Shown: piece by piece, positions 32,387-43,995 of the stretch
Layout: every line of letters starts with the position of its first letter
Position numbering within the stretch: position 1 is the stretch's first letter
Assembly (NCBI GenBank): GCA_003660975.1
Contig: QMVG01000006.1
Location: forward strand, 1 to 46,108
Source: Microcaldota archaeon
GTDB lineage: Archaea > B1Sed10-29 > B47-G15
DNA length: 46,108 nucleotides
Direction of reading: 5' to 3'
Notes under the pieces: model-generated
What the model saw: the letters and a program-made list of their open reading frames with translations, nothing else
What the model was told of the DNA's origin: nothing
The model's database searches: none
Program-made: the position numbers and the translations under genes

Positions 32387-33940
32387 ATGGTTACTTGGGA
32401 TCAGAGGCGGAGGGAACTGGAGGAAAAAGAGGCGTTGGCGGAGCTTGGCGGTGGGCAGGAGAGGATAGAAAAGCAGCATCAGATGGGGAAACTCACCGCC
32501 CGGGAGAGGATAGAGCTCCTGATGGACAAGGGGACCTTTGTGGAGATAGACAAGTTCGTGACCCACCGCTGTCCCTACTTCGGGATGGAGAAGAAGAAGT
32601 ATTACGGGGACGGGGTGATCACCGGCTACGGGAAGATAAACGGCAGGCTCACCTTCGTTTTCTCGCAGGACTTCACCGTCTTTGGCGGGGCCCTGGGGCT
32701 CGCCTTCGCCAACAAGGTCTGCAAGGTGATGGATCTCGCCATGGAGAACGGCGCCCCGATCGTGGGGCTCAACGATTCCGGAGGGGCCCGGATCCAGGAG
32801 GGAGTGGAGAGCCTGGCGGGATATGGCGATATATTCCTGCGGAACACCCTTGCCTCAGGGGTGATCCCCCAGATATCGGCCATCCTGGGACCCTGCGCCG
32901 GAGGGGCGGTCTACTCGCCGGCCATCACCGACTTCATCATCATGACCCGAAAGACCAGCTACATGTTCATAACTGGCCCCGAGGTGATCAAGGCAGTGAC
33001 CCATGAGGAGGTGACCAAGGAGAAGCTGGGAGGGGCGATGACCCATAACACCGTGAGCGGGGTCGCCCATTTTGCCCCCGAGGACGATCGGGAGGCGATG
33101 AAGCTGATAAGGGAGCTCCTCTCCTACTTTCCCCAGAACAACCGGGAGAAGCCCCCGCGGGTGGAGACGGACGATGACCCGAACCGTAAGGAGGAGGCGC
33201 TGAAGACCCTGGTGCCCGACAACCCCAAGAAGCCCTATGATATGAGGGAGCTGATTCGGCTGGTGGTGGATGAGGGGAAGTTCCTGGAGGTCCACGAGCA
33301 CTTTGCCCGCAACATCGTGGTGGGCTTCGCCCGTCTGGGGGGAATGGCGGTGGGGATCGTGGCCAATCAGCCTAACTGGCTCGCCGGATGCCTCGATATC
33401 AACGCCTCGGTAAAGGGGGCGAGGTTTGTCAGGTTCTGCGATGCCTTCAACATCCCTCTGGTCACCTTCGTGGACGTGCCCGGCTTCCTTCCGGGGACGG
33501 CCCAGGAGTATGGGGGGATCATAAGGCACGGTGCCAAGCTCCTTTACGCCTACGCCGAGGCCACGGTACCCAAGGTGACGGTCATAACCAGGAAGGCCTA
33601 CGGGGGGGCCTATGACGTGATGTCGAGCAAGCATCTTCGGGGCGACATCAACTACGCCTATCCGATAGCGGAGATAGCGGTGATGGGTCCTGAAGGGGCG
33701 GTCAACATCATCTTCCGCAAGGAGATAGCTTCCTCCCCCAATCCGGAGGAGACCAGGAGGCGCCTCATCGAGGAGTACCAGAACAACTTCGCCACCCCAT
33801 ATCAGGCGGCAGAGCTGGGGTACATAGACGAGATCATAAGGCCTGAGGAGACCCGCCTCAAGCTGATCCAGGCCCTGGAGATGCTCCAGGACAAGGAGGA
33901 CAGGAACCCCTCGAAGAAGCACGGGAACATCCCCCTGTGA
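32387..33940 (+). CDS. Acyl-CoA carboxylase/decarboxylase carboxyltransferase subunit (PccB/MmdA)
   Basis: 517 residues, the usual length. Two crotonase-like carboxyltransferase halves: [19 protein letters not shown] with [12 protein letters not shown], and [23 protein letters not shown] with [12 protein letters not shown]. It exchanges CO2 between biotin and propionyl-CoA/methylmalonyl-CoA. No biotin carboxylase, biotin carrier or membrane pump subunit is in the window, so whether it works as propionyl-CoA carboxylase, transcarboxylase or sodium-pumping decarboxylase is open. AAGGAGAGAAGG precedes the ATG. Confidence 0.9.
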   Translation: MVTWDQRRRELEEKEALAELGGGQERIEKQHQMGKLTARERIELLMDKGTFVEIDKFVTHRCPYFGMEKKKYYGDGVITGYGKINGRLTFVFSQDFTVFGGALGLAFANKVCKVMDLAMENGAPIVGLNDSGGARIQEGVESLAGYGDIFLRNTLASGVIPQISAILGPCAGGAVYSPAITDFIIMTRKTSYMFITGPEVIKAVTHEEVTKEKLGGAMTHNTVSGVAHFAPEDDREAMKLIRELLSYFPQNNREKPPRVETDDDPNRKEEALKTLVPDNPKKPYDMRELIRLVVDEGKFLEVHEHFARNIVVGFARLGGMAVGIVANQPNWLAGCLDINASVKGARFVRFCDAFNIPLVTFVDVPGFLPGTAQEYGGIIRHGAKLLYAYAEATVPKVTVITRKAYGGAYDVMSSKHLRGDINYAYPIAEIAVMGPEGAVNIIFRKEIASSPNPEETRRRLIEEYQNNFATPYQAAELGYIDEIIRPEETRLKLIQALEMLQDKEDRNPSKKHGNIPL

Positions 33941-33941
33941 G

Positions 33942-35110
33942 ATGCCCCTTGAAGGGATAAAGGTCCTCGATCTGAGCAGGCTGCTACCTGGGGCCTACTG
34001 CACCCAGCTCCTCTGTGCCTTCGGGGCCGAGGTCTGGAAGCTGGAGCCGCCCGAAGGGGACCCTGCCAGGAGATGGGGGCCGAGGGTGGGAGGGTTTCCT
34101 GCCTACTTCTATGGCCTCAACCGGGGAAAGAAGAGCCGGGTCCTCGATCTGAAGAGGGAGGGGGCGAGGGAGGTGATGGGAAGACTCCTCAGGAGGGTGG
34201 ACGTGTTGCTCGAGGGGTTCCGGCCGGGGGTGGCGGAGCGGCTGGGGGTGGGATATGAGGAGGCTTCGAGGATAAACTCCCGCCTCATTTACTGTTCCCT
34301 CTCGGGGTATGGCCAGGATGGCCCCCTGCGGGAGAGGCCAGGGCATGACATCAACTACATCGCTCTCGGGGGACTGCTGGACCTCACAGGAGAGGAGGGG
34401 GGGAGGCCTGTGATCCCTGGCGGACAGATAGCCGATATCACGGGAGGGCTTCTGGCACTGGTGGGGATCCTTCTCGCCCTGAGGAGGAGGGAGAGGACGG
34501 GTGAAGGGGAGTACATAGATGTGGCGATGCTCGATGGGGTCCTCTCCTGGCTCCCCCTTTACCTCGGGGATTACGAGGCAGGGGTCCTCCCCGAGAGGGG
34601 CAAGATGATCCTCAACGGGGGATATGCCTGCTATAACGTCTACGAAACAGAGGACGGGGGATACGTGGCCCTCGGGGCCTTAGAGCCCCATTTCTGGGAG
34701 AGGTTCTGCCGGGCTACAGGGAAGGAGGAGATGATCCCCTTCCAGTACGATCCCAGCAAGCAGGGAGAACTCATTGAGGAACTGAGGAGGGTCTTCATGG
34801 AGAGGGGAAGGGATGAATGGGCGGAGTTTCTCACCTCCAGGGACGTGCCCTGTGAGCCCGTCCTCTCCTTCGAGGAGGTCCTCTCCCATCCCCAGGTCCT
34901 GGCCCGGAGGATGATCCGGGAAGGGGAGATGGAAGGGGCGAGGAAGGTGAGGTGGATAAAGGCCCCGATAAGGTTCTCCTCAATAGAGGAAAGGGATTAT
35001 CCTTCCCCTCCCTCCCTGGGGGAGCACACCGAGGAGATCCTTCGGGAGGTCGGCTTTGACCCCGGGGAGATCCGCAGGCTCAGGGAGGAGGGGGTCTTGG
35101 GAGGGAGGAG

Positions 35111-35114
<4 letters not shown>
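33942..35114 (+). CDS. Family III CoA-transferase fold protein, likely alpha-methylacyl-CoA racemase type
   Basis: 390 residues of the CaiB/BaiF fold: the N-terminal [40 protein letters not shown], and the aspartate in [10 protein letters not shown]. The GHDINY pattern and the following aspartate match the His/Asp pair of alpha-methylacyl-CoA racemases better than oxalate/carnitine CoA-transferases. In an operon with methylmalonyl-CoA mutase it may invert the configuration of 2-methyl-branched acyl-CoAs. A true CoA transfer (for example between succinyl-CoA and an acid) remains possible. It begins one base after the MmdA stop and overlaps the mutase start (ATGA). Confidence 0.75.
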
Positions 35115-36781
<1,667 letters not shown>

Positions 36782-36791
36782 GGAGGTGAGG

Positions 36792-37202
36792 ATGGAGAGG
36801 AAGATAAGGGTCCTGATCGCCAAGCCCGGCCTGGACGGCCATGACCGGGGGGCGAAGGTGATCGCCCGGGCGCTGAGGGATGCGGGCTTTGAGGTGATAT
36901 ACACAGGGATCCGCCAGACCCCTGAGCAGATCGCCAACGCCGCCCTCCAGGAGGGGGTGGACGTGGTGGGGCTAAGCTGTCTGTCAGGGGCCCACAACCA
37001 GCTCTTCCCCCGGGTGGTGGAGCTCTTGAGGGAGAAGGGGGCCGGGGATGTGCTGGTGATCGGTGGGGGGATCATCCCTTATGACGATATCCCCCGCCTG
37101 AAGGAGGCGGGGATAGAGGAGGTCTTTCAGCCCGGAACCCCCATCGAGGAGATCGTAAACTACATCCGAAAAAGGATGGAAGAGAGGAGGAAGGAAGGAT
37201 GA
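36792..37202 (+). CDS. Methylmalonyl-CoA mutase, small (B12-binding) subunit
   Basis: 136 residues. The cobalamin-binding signature [13 protein letters not shown] contains the DxHxxG loop whose histidine coordinates cobalt; [11 protein letters not shown] and VIGGGIIP complete the fold. A GTG at 36786 is in frame but forms part of the AGGAGG ribosome site (36781-36786), so the ATG at 36792 is the start. Works with the preceding large subunit. Confidence 0.93.
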   Translation: MERKIRVLIAKPGLDGHDRGAKVIARALRDAGFEVIYTGIRQTPEQIANAALQEGVDVVGLSCLSGAHNQLFPRVVELLREKGAGDVLVIGGGIIPYDDIPRLKEAGIEEVFQPGTPIEEIVNYIRKRMEERRKEG

Positions 37203-37612
37203 TAAAGAGGGTGGATCACATCGCCGTGGCCGTCCCCAACGTGGAGGAGGCGGCCCGATTCTACGAGGAGGCCCTGGGGCTTAAGCTCGGGGGGGTCGAG
37301 GTGGTGGAGGGGATGGACACCAAGGTGGGATTCTTCCAGATAGGGGAGACCAGGATAGAACTGGTGGAGCCGACCAAGGAGGATACCGCACTCGACAAGT
37401 TCCTCGCCAGCAGGGGGCCCGGAATCCACCACATCTGCTTCGAGGTGGAGGACATCGAGGCGGCCTTAAGGACCCTGAAGGAGAGGGGGGTAAGGCTTGT
37501 GGACGAGGAGCCACGGCCAGGGGCCCACGGCACCCGCGTGGGGTTCATCCACCCCAAGTCCACGGGCGGTGTCCTCATCGAACTGAGCCAGCACCCCCGG
37601 GGTTCACATTAG
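37199..37612 (+). CDS. mce: Methylmalonyl-CoA epimerase
   Basis: 137 residues, vicinal oxygen chelate fold. The metal-binding histidine in RVDHIAVAV, glutamate in TRIELVEP, histidine in GIHHICFEV and glutamate in [10 protein letters not shown] are visible. It interconverts the R and S forms of methylmalonyl-CoA between carboxylase and mutase. It overlaps the B12 subunit stop codon by 4 bases (ATGA) and ends the operon. Confidence 0.92.
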   Translation: MIKRVDHIAVAVPNVEEAARFYEEALGLKLGGVEVVEGMDTKVGFFQIGETRIELVEPTKEDTALDKFLASRGPGIHHICFEVEDIEAALRTLKERGVRLVDEEPRPGAHGTRVGFIHPKSTGGVLIELSQHPRGSH

Positions 37613-37760
37613 CAAGGCGTTTGAAAAAGTTAAAAATGACAGTGAGAAGGACCCGATCAGAGGGGCAAAACGAGGTCTCAGGAAAGCCATTTTAGAACAT
37701 AGTTTGTTTTGCAAAATTTTTCTCAAAGTTCAAGAAAAAGGCTTAGTTTTAGCTGCTTTT

Positions 37761-37782
37761 TTACAGTTTACGTAAACTGAAA
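37761..37782. promoter_or_regulatory. Operator palindrome 2 (TTACAGTTTAC/GTAAACTGAAA)
   Basis: A 22-bp inverted repeat with one arm mismatch, holding a perfect CAGTTTACGTAAACTG core. It shares TTACAGTTTACGTAAA exactly with 30177-30192. It lies about 10 bases upstream of the -35 box at 37793. Nothing else in the 37613-37887 gap looks like a gene. Confidence 0.65.
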
Positions 37783-37792
37783 AATATATGCC

Positions 37793-37821
37793 TTGACAAA
37801 AAGTGTCTCTTTTGTTATTGA
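37793..37821 (+). promoter_or_regulatory. Sigma70-type promoter of the second liv-fadD cluster
   Basis: A perfect TTGACA at 37793-37798 and a weak TATTGA at 37816-37821, 17 bases apart. A weak -10 box next to an operator would suit activation or modulation by a bound regulator. Confidence 0.5.
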
Positions 37822-37887
37822 GGAAAAAAGTTTTTCGCTGATACTTGGAGGGGGGAAATCCCGAAAAAAGTGAAGAGAGGGTAAGAG

Positions 37888-38700
37888 ATGGTGGAGAAGG
37901 GGGATGAGGTCATCCTGAAAGTGGAGAACCTCTATAAGACCTTCGGAGGGGTGGCGGCCTTAACGGGGGTGAGCTTTGAGGTGAAGAGGGGGGAGATCTT
38001 CTCCATCATAGGGCCCAACGGGGCGGGAAAGACGGTGACCCTGAACTGCATCAATGGCCTCTATAAGCCCGACAGGGGCAAGATCTATTTGAACGGAAAG
38101 GACATCACTCGTCTGAGTCCTCACCGGCGGGCGGCCCTGGGGTTGGCCAGGACCTTCCAGAAGATAGAGCTCTTCAGCGGGATGACAGTCCTCGATAACA
38201 TCCGCCTGGGGATGCACATCCACCTGAAGAGCGGGATCTTCAGCGGTTCCGTCTATGTGGGGAAGACCGCCCGGGAGGAGATAGAGGCCCGGAGGTTCAT
38301 CGAGGAGGAGATCATTGACCTGCTGGAGATCGAGCATATCCGGAACAAGATCACGGGTATGCTCCCCTATGGGCTCCAGAAGCGGGTTGAGTTGGCCAGG
38401 GCCCTGGCCCTGAAGCCGGAGGTCATCCTGCTCGATGAGCCGATGGCGGGGTTGAACCTGGAGGAGGTGGAGGACATGGTCCGCTTCATCCTCGACGTGA
38501 ACGAGGAGAAGCGGTGGCAGGTCACCTGCATCTTGGTGGAGCACGATATGGGGGTGGTGATGGACATCTCGGATCGGGTGATGGTGCTCAACTTCGGCGA
38601 GAAGATAGCCGAGGGCCCTCCTTCCGAGATCCAGAACCATCCCGAGGTGATCAAGGCGTATCTGGGGGAGGTGGAGGAACTCTATGTCACGAGGAGATAA
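37888..38700 (+). CDS. ABC transporter ATP-binding protein, LivG family (second cluster)
   Basis: 270 residues. Walker A GPNGAGKTV, LivG signature LPYGLQKRVELARAL, Walker B VILLDEPMAGLN and VEHDMGVV. GAGAGGG lies 7 bases before the ATG. First gene of a second, permuted liv cluster (livG-fadD-livH-livM-livK-livF), G+C-rich unlike the one in the island. It overlaps the next gene by 17 bases. Confidence 0.87.
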   Translation: MVEKGDEVILKVENLYKTFGGVAALTGVSFEVKRGEIFSIIGPNGAGKTVTLNCINGLYKPDRGKIYLNGKDITRLSPHRRAALGLARTFQKIELFSGMTVLDNIRLGMHIHLKSGIFSGSVYVGKTAREEIEARRFIEEEIIDLLEIEHIRNKITGMLPYGLQKRVELARALALKPEVILLDEPMAGLNLEEVEDMVRFILDVNEEKRWQVTCILVEHDMGVVMDISDRVMVLNFGEKIAEGPPSEIQNHPEVIKAYLGEVEELYVTRR

Positions 38701-40630
38701 GAAGGGGCATTATGAGGAGATAGAGATCACCGAGGACCTGACCCTGCCGAAGCTCCTCCTGCGCATGGCCAAAAAGTACGGGGACAGGAAGGTGGCCCTG
38801 CGGGAGAAGGAGTTCGGCATCTGGCGGCCCGTGACCTGGGCGGAGTACCTGAAGAACGTGAAGGAGTTCGCCCTGGGGCTGGTCTCCCTCGGCATAGAGC
38901 GGGGGGACAAGGTGGTGATGATCGGGGACAACCGCCCCGAGGGGCTCTATGCCGAGATGGCCGCCATGAGCGTCGGAGGGGCAGGGGTCTGGATCTTCCA
39001 GGACTGTCTGATAGACGAGGTCCAGTACATCGTGGATCACTCCGACGCCAAGTTCTATGTGGCCGAGGGACAGGAGGAGGTGGACAAAGGACTGGCCATA
39101 AGGGATCAGTGTCCGAAGCTGAAGAAGATCATCTGGGATGACCCCAAAGGGATGCGCCATTACGACGACCCAATGCTCATCAGCTTCAAGGAAGTCCAGA
39201 GGTTGGGAAGGGAGCTCGATGAGAAGGAGCCAGGCCTCTTTGAGGAGCTGGTGAATCAGGGGAAGGGGGATGACATCTGTCTCCTCTTTTACACCTCCGG
39301 GACCACTGGCCAGCCCAAGGGGGCCCTCCTCACCCACTACAACATGCTCAAGATGGGTCAGAACCTGATGAGGGTGGATCCCTGCTATGATACCGATGAC
39401 TTCGTCTCCTATCTCCCCTTCGCCTGGATAGGGGAGCAGATGATGTCCATCTCCTGTGGGCTTCAGGCGGGCTTCACCATCAACTTCCCCGAGGAGCCCG
39501 AGACGGCGATGGAGAACATCAGGGAGATAGGCCCCCACGTGATGTTCGCCAACCCGAGGATGTACGAGCAGATGGTCCGGAACATCCAGGTGAAGCACCT
39601 CGATGCCACCTGGCTCAAGAGGGTGGCCTTCAACCTGGCCATGAAGATCGGCTACCACGTGGCTGACCTGAAGTTCGCCAAAAAGCCCATTCCCTGGTAC
39701 TGGAAGGCACTGCAGTACTTCGCCTATCTGATCTGCCACAAGAAGCTGAAGGATCACTTAGGGCTCTCCCGCATAAGGCATGCCTACACCGGAGGGGCGG
39801 CCATGGGACCTGATCACTTCCGGTTCTTCCACGCCATCGGGGTGAACCTGAAGCAGATCTACGGGCAGACGGAGATAGCGGGGATATCGGTCCTTCACCG
39901 GGATGACGACATAAAGTTCGACACGGTGGGGAAGCCCATTCCTGAGACCGAGGTGAGGATTACGGAGGAGGGGGAGATCATCTCCCGGAGCCCCTCGGTC
40001 TTCAAGGGTTATTACAAGAATCCGGAGGCGACGGCGAAGACCCTCAGGGACGGGTGGCTTCACTCGGGAGATACGGGCTTCATCGATGCCGATGGGCACT
40101 TAGTGGTCTTTGACAGGACGAAGGATATCATGGTCCTTTCTGACGGCAGCAAGTCCTCGCCCCAGTTCCTGGAGGCGAGGCTCAAGTTCAGCCCCTATAT
40201 CAAGGATGCCTGGGTGATAGGGGACAAGATGCCCTATGTGACCGCGGTGATCTGCATAGACTACAACACGGTGGGGAAGTGGGCGGAGGACAGGGGGATC
40301 GCCTACACCAGTTATCCCGAGCTTTCCCAGAAGCCCGAGGTATATGAGCTGGTGAAGAAGGCGATCGTCGAGGTGAACAAGACCCTCCCGCCTGCCGCCA
40401 AGATCAAGAGGTTCGTCAACCTCTACAAGGAGTTCGACCCCGATGATGACGAGCTGACCCGCACCCGGAAGCTCCGCCGGGCCTTTGTGGCCCAGAGGTA
40501 CAAGGAGATCGTGGACGGCCTCTACTCAGGAGTGGAGATGATCCATATCGATACGACCATCACCTATGAGGACGGTCGTATCTCCCACATAAAGACCGAT
40601 CTTCGGGTGCAAGACGTGCCAGAATCCTGA
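38684..40630 (+). CDS. Long-chain-type acyl-CoA synthetase (AMP-forming), FadD-like (second cluster)
   Basis: 648 residues. P-loop FYTSGTTGQPKGALLTH, YGQTEIAG, SGDTGFIDADGHL and DRTKDIMVLSDGSK. The ATG at 38684 is supported by GGAGG 7-8 bases ahead, so the 17-base overlap with livG is real and the two proteins are probably made in fixed ratio. It is related in length and layout to the enzyme at 9577. Its place inside an importer operon suggests that uptake and CoA activation are linked. Confidence 0.85.
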   Translation: MSRGDKKGHYEEIEITEDLTLPKLLLRMAKKYGDRKVALREKEFGIWRPVTWAEYLKNVKEFALGLVSLGIERGDKVVMIGDNRPEGLYAEMAAMSVGGAGVWIFQDCLIDEVQYIVDHSDAKFYVAEGQEEVDKGLAIRDQCPKLKKIIWDDPKGMRHYDDPMLISFKEVQRLGRELDEKEPGLFEELVNQGKGDDICLLFYTSGTTGQPKGALLTHYNMLKMGQNLMRVDPCYDTDDFVSYLPFAWIGEQMMSISCGLQAGFTINFPEEPETAMENIREIGPHVMFANPRMYEQMVRNIQVKHLDATWLKRVAFNLAMKIGYHVADLKFAKKPIPWYWKALQYFAYLICHKKLKDHLGLSRIRHAYTGGAAMGPDHFRFFHAIGVNLKQIYGQTEIAGISVLHRDDDIKFDTVGKPIPETEVRITEEGEIISRSPSVFKGYYKNPEATAKTLRDGWLHSGDTGFIDADGHLVVFDRTKDIMVLSDGSKSSPQFLEARLKFSPYIKDAWVIGDKMPYVTAVICIDYNTVGKWAEDRGIAYTSYPELSQKPEVYELVKKAIVEVNKTLPPAAKIKRFVNLYKEFDPDDDELTRTRKLRRAFVAQRYKEIVDGLYSGVEMIHIDTTITYEDGRISHIKTDLRVQDVPES

Positions 40631-40648
40631 CTGGAGGGGGGATAGGAT

Positions 40649-41533
40649 ATGGAGCTCTTTATCACCACGCTGGTCACGGGGGTGATGGTGGGGAGCATTT
40701 ATGCCCTGGTCGCCCTGGGCTGGTGCCTCATTTACAAGTGCTCAGGGGTGCTCAACCTGGCGATGGGGGAGCTCACCCTGATAGGGGCCTATGTCTGTTT
40801 GAGCTTTTACAACTGGGGGGTCCCCTTTATCCTCGCCCTCATCTTCACCATGATCATCGGGATCATCTTGGGCTTTCTCACCGAGAGGATCTTCCTGAGG
40901 AAGTTGATCGGGGAGCCGATCCTAACGGTGATCATGGTGACGGTGGGGCTTTCCTTCTTCTTCCGGGGGATAGTGGAGTTCATCTGGGGGACGGACACCC
41001 GGGTCTTCAGCCCCCCGGTCTTTCCCTTGAAGCCCATCGTGGTGGGACCGGTGGTGATCGGCCAGGTCTATCTATGGAGCTTCGTGGCGGCGATCATCCT
41101 CCTTGTGGCCTTCGTCTCCTTCTTCAAGTACACCCGCTGGGGGCTCTCGATGCAGGCCTGTGCCGATGACGAGATGGCGGCCCTCTCGCTGGGGGTGAGC
41201 GCCAAGTTCGTCTATGCCATGGCCTGGGCCATCGCCTTTATGGCCGCAGGGGTAGGGGGAACGCTCCTCGGGAACATCAACGGCTTGAACATCTCCGTGG
41301 GTTACCTGGGACTTCTGGTACTTCCGGCGGTGGTCCTTGGGGGGCTTAACTCGGTCCCCGGGGCGATCGTCGGGGGGATCATCATCGGGGTCCTCCAGAA
41401 CCTCTCCGGGGCCTATCTCGATCAGTACTTCCCCGGCGGGGTGAAGGAGATCGCGCCTTTCGCTTTCATGGTGATCATCCTCCTCTTCCTCCCTTACGGG
41501 CTCTGGGGCTGGGAGAGGATAGAGCGGGTGTAA
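40649..41533 (+). CDS. Branched-chain-type ABC transporter permease, LivH family (second cluster)
   Basis: 294 residues, about eight hydrophobic segments. CSGVLNLAMGELTLIGAYV near the N-terminus and VLGGLNSVPGAIVGG near the C-terminus are the usual LivH patterns. GGAGGGGGGATAGG precedes the ATG. Pairs with the LivM encoded 12 bases downstream. Confidence 0.87.
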   Translation: MELFITTLVTGVMVGSIYALVALGWCLIYKCSGVLNLAMGELTLIGAYVCLSFYNWGVPFILALIFTMIIGIILGFLTERIFLRKLIGEPILTVIMVTVGLSFFFRGIVEFIWGTDTRVFSPPVFPLKPIVVGPVVIGQVYLWSFVAAIILLVAFVSFFKYTRWGLSMQACADDEMAALSLGVSAKFVYAMAWAIAFMAAGVGGTLLGNINGLNISVGYLGLLVLPAVVLGGLNSVPGAIVGGIIIGVLQNLSGAYLDQYFPGGVKEIAPFAFMVIILLFLPYGLWGWERIERV

Positions 41534-41545
41534 GGGAGGGGTGAG

Positions 41546-42613
41546 ATGAGCTGGTTGCCTTGCGGGGTATATCACGAGAACTACAAGCAGGATCATCGCT
41601 GGTGGCAGACCAAGTTCGTCTGGGGGAAGATGATCTTCCTCTTTCTCTTCGTCTACGTCCTCTTTCCCCGATTTGCTGGACTTTACTGGATCGGTGTGGC
41701 CAACATCATTGGTTATACCGTCCTTAGCGCCTTGGGGGTTCAACTCCTCATCGGCTATTGCGGGCAGATCACCCTGGGGCACGCTGCCTTCATCGCCGTG
41801 GGGGCTTATGTCTGCGCCCTGAGTATACTGATGTTCCACCTCCCCTATGTGGTGAGTATGATCATCGCTGCCTTCATTGCGGGGCTGTGGAGCGTGCTCT
41901 TCGGCCTGCCCTCGGCCAAGGTGAAGGGGTTCTATCTGATCATGACCACCATGGCGGCCCAGTTCATCACCGTGGACTTCATCCTTACTCAGTATGTGAG
42001 CAGGATAGGGGGCAGGGGGGTGGCTTTCTCGTTGCCTCCTGGGACGATCAAGATCGGCCCCTGGGTGATAGATAACGACGTGGAGATCTACTACCTGATG
42101 GTCATCTTAGTCACCCTCTGCACCCTGGCGCTTGCGAACCTGCTCCGTTCCCGGGTGGGAAGGGCCTGGATCGCCATAAGGGACAACGATATCGCTGCCG
42201 AGGCCTTAGGGGTGAACATCGTGAAGTACAAGCTCCTCGCCTTCTTCGTCGCCGGGGTCTTCGGGGGGGTAGCAGGGGCCTTCTGGGTGTGTAATTTGGC
42301 CGCCCTGAGCCCCGAGCACTTCATGTGGTCCTGGTCGTTATGGCTCGTAGGGGTGATCCTGATAGGGGGAGTGGGGAGCATCCACGGGGTCTTCTTCGGC
42401 TCCATGTTCATGGTACTGGTCTTGGAGGCCCTGAAGTTCGCCATCGCTCCATTGGCGCCCACCTTCCCTCAGCTCCAGATGAAGTTCCTCTTCCTGAAGG
42501 AGGCGGCTTTCGGGCTGGCCATCTGTCTCTTCCTGTTGTACGAGCCCAACGGGATGGCGTACCGTTGGTGGCAGATAAAGAACTATTTTAACCTTTGGCC
42601 CTTCTCCTACTGA
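41546..42613 (+). CDS. Branched-chain-type ABC transporter permease, LivM family (second cluster)
   Basis: 355 residues. A polar 30-residue N-terminus precedes the membrane segments. LLIGYCGQITLGHAAF, GLPSAKVKGFYLIM and GRAWIAIRDNDIAAEALGVN are LivM features. The start follows GGGAGGGGTGAG. Confidence 0.87.
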   Translation: MSWLPCGVYHENYKQDHRWWQTKFVWGKMIFLFLFVYVLFPRFAGLYWIGVANIIGYTVLSALGVQLLIGYCGQITLGHAAFIAVGAYVCALSILMFHLPYVVSMIIAAFIAGLWSVLFGLPSAKVKGFYLIMTTMAAQFITVDFILTQYVSRIGGRGVAFSLPPGTIKIGPWVIDNDVEIYYLMVILVTLCTLALANLLRSRVGRAWIAIRDNDIAAEALGVNIVKYKLLAFFVAGVFGGVAGAFWVCNLAALSPEHFMWSWSLWLVGVILIGGVGSIHGVFFGSMFMVLVLEALKFAIAPLAPTFPQLQMKFLFLKEAAFGLAICLFLLYEPNGMAYRWWQIKNYFNLWPFSY

Positions 42614-42698
42614 GGAGGGCTGAGGAAGGGGGGTGAGAGGTAAGGAGGTGTGATGATGAGATGAGGGGGGGACGAAAAAATCTTTGGGAGGTGTCAAG

Positions 42699-43946
42699 AT
42701 GAAGCGAATTTTGTTGGCAATAGGGGTAATTGCTGTAGCTTTCCTCTTTGCAGGCACCCTTTGGGGTGCAGAGGTGATCAAGGTCGGTGCCATCAACGAC
42801 ATGACCGGCGGTACCTGTGACGTGGGTAAGGACTATGCCTTGGGGATTGCGGAGGCCATCGCCTATGTAAACGATATGGGGGGTGTTAACGGGAAGAAGA
42901 TAAAGCTGCTTCAGTTCGATTACGGGTATCGAATCCCGGAGGCGGTAACGATCTACAAGAGGTTGAGGGACTATGACAAGGTAATCGCCGTTCTCGGATG
43001 GGGGACAGGGGACACTGAGGCCCTCTCCCCCACGATCACCAAGGACAAGATGCCCTATGTATCGGCCTCATACTCGGCCCATCTGACCGATCCGAAGAAG
43101 ACCCCTTACAACTTCTTCTTCTCCGCCGACTATTCCACCAATGCCCGGGGCTGTATCACGGCCTGGTACGAAGAGATATGGTTGAAGGATCCGAAGTTCA
43201 AGGCGAGGAGGGAGCGGGGAGAGAAGCCGCGCTTTGTCTGCTTCTACTCCTGGCCTACCCCTTACTCCAGCGCTCCCATCAAGGCCATAAAGGACCAGGC
43301 CAAGCTGCTGGGCTTCGAGATAGGGCCCGATCAGGACGTCTCGCTGACCGCCCTCGATACCAAGAGCCAGGTACTGGCGGCCAAGAAGTTCAAGCCCGAC
43401 CTGGTGTGGCACGGGAATACCACCATGTCGGTGGCCACTGCCCTGAAGGATTCCTATGCCCTGGGCTTGGGCGCCTGGCACATAATCAACAACTGGGGTT
43501 TTGACAAGAACCTCGTTAAGCTGGCGGGCCCTGCCGCCGAGAACGCCATCGGTGCTGTCCCCTGCGCCTTCTTCGGGGAAAAGGGGCCCAGGCTCATGCC
43601 CAAGATCGTGGAGTATGCTAAGAAGTTGAATCCTGGTATCCCTGAGGAGAATCGTTTAATCAGGACGGTTCAGGCTTGGGGCGCTGTGCTTCTGCTCTGG
43701 GAGGGGATGAAGAGGGCCGATAAGGCCGGAAAACTCACCGGTGAAGGGATCAGGGAGGCCATCGAGACCCTGAGGGATTTTGATCTCGGGATTGGAGCGC
43801 CACCGATCACCTTCACCCCAACCGACCACAGGCCCACGAGCATAGCTCAGGCCTACATCATCAAGGGCGGGAAGTTCAAGTTCCTCAAGAGGATAGACTT
43901 CAAGAAGCGGTGGCCTGACAGATGGCCCAAGTGGTTAGGTTGGTAA
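42699..43946 (+). CDS. ABC transporter substrate-binding protein, LivK/HAAT family (second cluster)
   Basis: 415 residues; the in-frame TTG at 42684 lies ahead of the GGGAGG site, so the ATG at 42699 is the start. Signal sequence MKRILLAIGVIAVAFLF, likely cut near LWGAE. The mature part is a type I periplasmic binding protein (VIKVGAINDMTGG, NGKKIKLLQFDYG, TPTDHRPT). Ligand unknown; the only modest similarity by eye to the protein at 11545 suggests a different substrate. Confidence 0.87.
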   Translation: MKRILLAIGVIAVAFLFAGTLWGAEVIKVGAINDMTGGTCDVGKDYALGIAEAIAYVNDMGGVNGKKIKLLQFDYGYRIPEAVTIYKRLRDYDKVIAVLGWGTGDTEALSPTITKDKMPYVSASYSAHLTDPKKTPYNFFFSADYSTNARGCITAWYEEIWLKDPKFKARRERGEKPRFVCFYSWPTPYSSAPIKAIKDQAKLLGFEIGPDQDVSLTALDTKSQVLAAKKFKPDLVWHGNTTMSVATALKDSYALGLGAWHIINNWGFDKNLVKLAGPAAENAIGAVPCAFFGEKGPRLMPKIVEYAKKLNPGIPEENRLIRTVQAWGAVLLLWEGMKRADKAGKLTGEGIREAIETLRDFDLGIGAPPITFTPTDHRPTSIAQAYIIKGGKFKFLKRIDFKKRWPDRWPKWLGW

Positions 43947-43995
43947 ACTTTTGGACCTGAAGATCAGGGGGCCATCTCTTTCTGGAGGTGAGGCG

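Noticed and set aside
32855..33922. Minus-strand open frame of 355 codons opposite the carboxyltransferase gene
   Set aside because: Same shadow effect in G+C-rich DNA; no ribosome site or family pattern.
37614..37774. Open frame of about 53 codons ahead of the second operator
   Set aside because: No start codon, no ribosome site and no recognised motif; the region is better explained as a promoter/operator zone.
38687..39757. Minus-strand open frame of 356 codons opposite the second fadD
   Set aside because: Shadow of a well-supported acyl-CoA ligase gene; low-complexity product.
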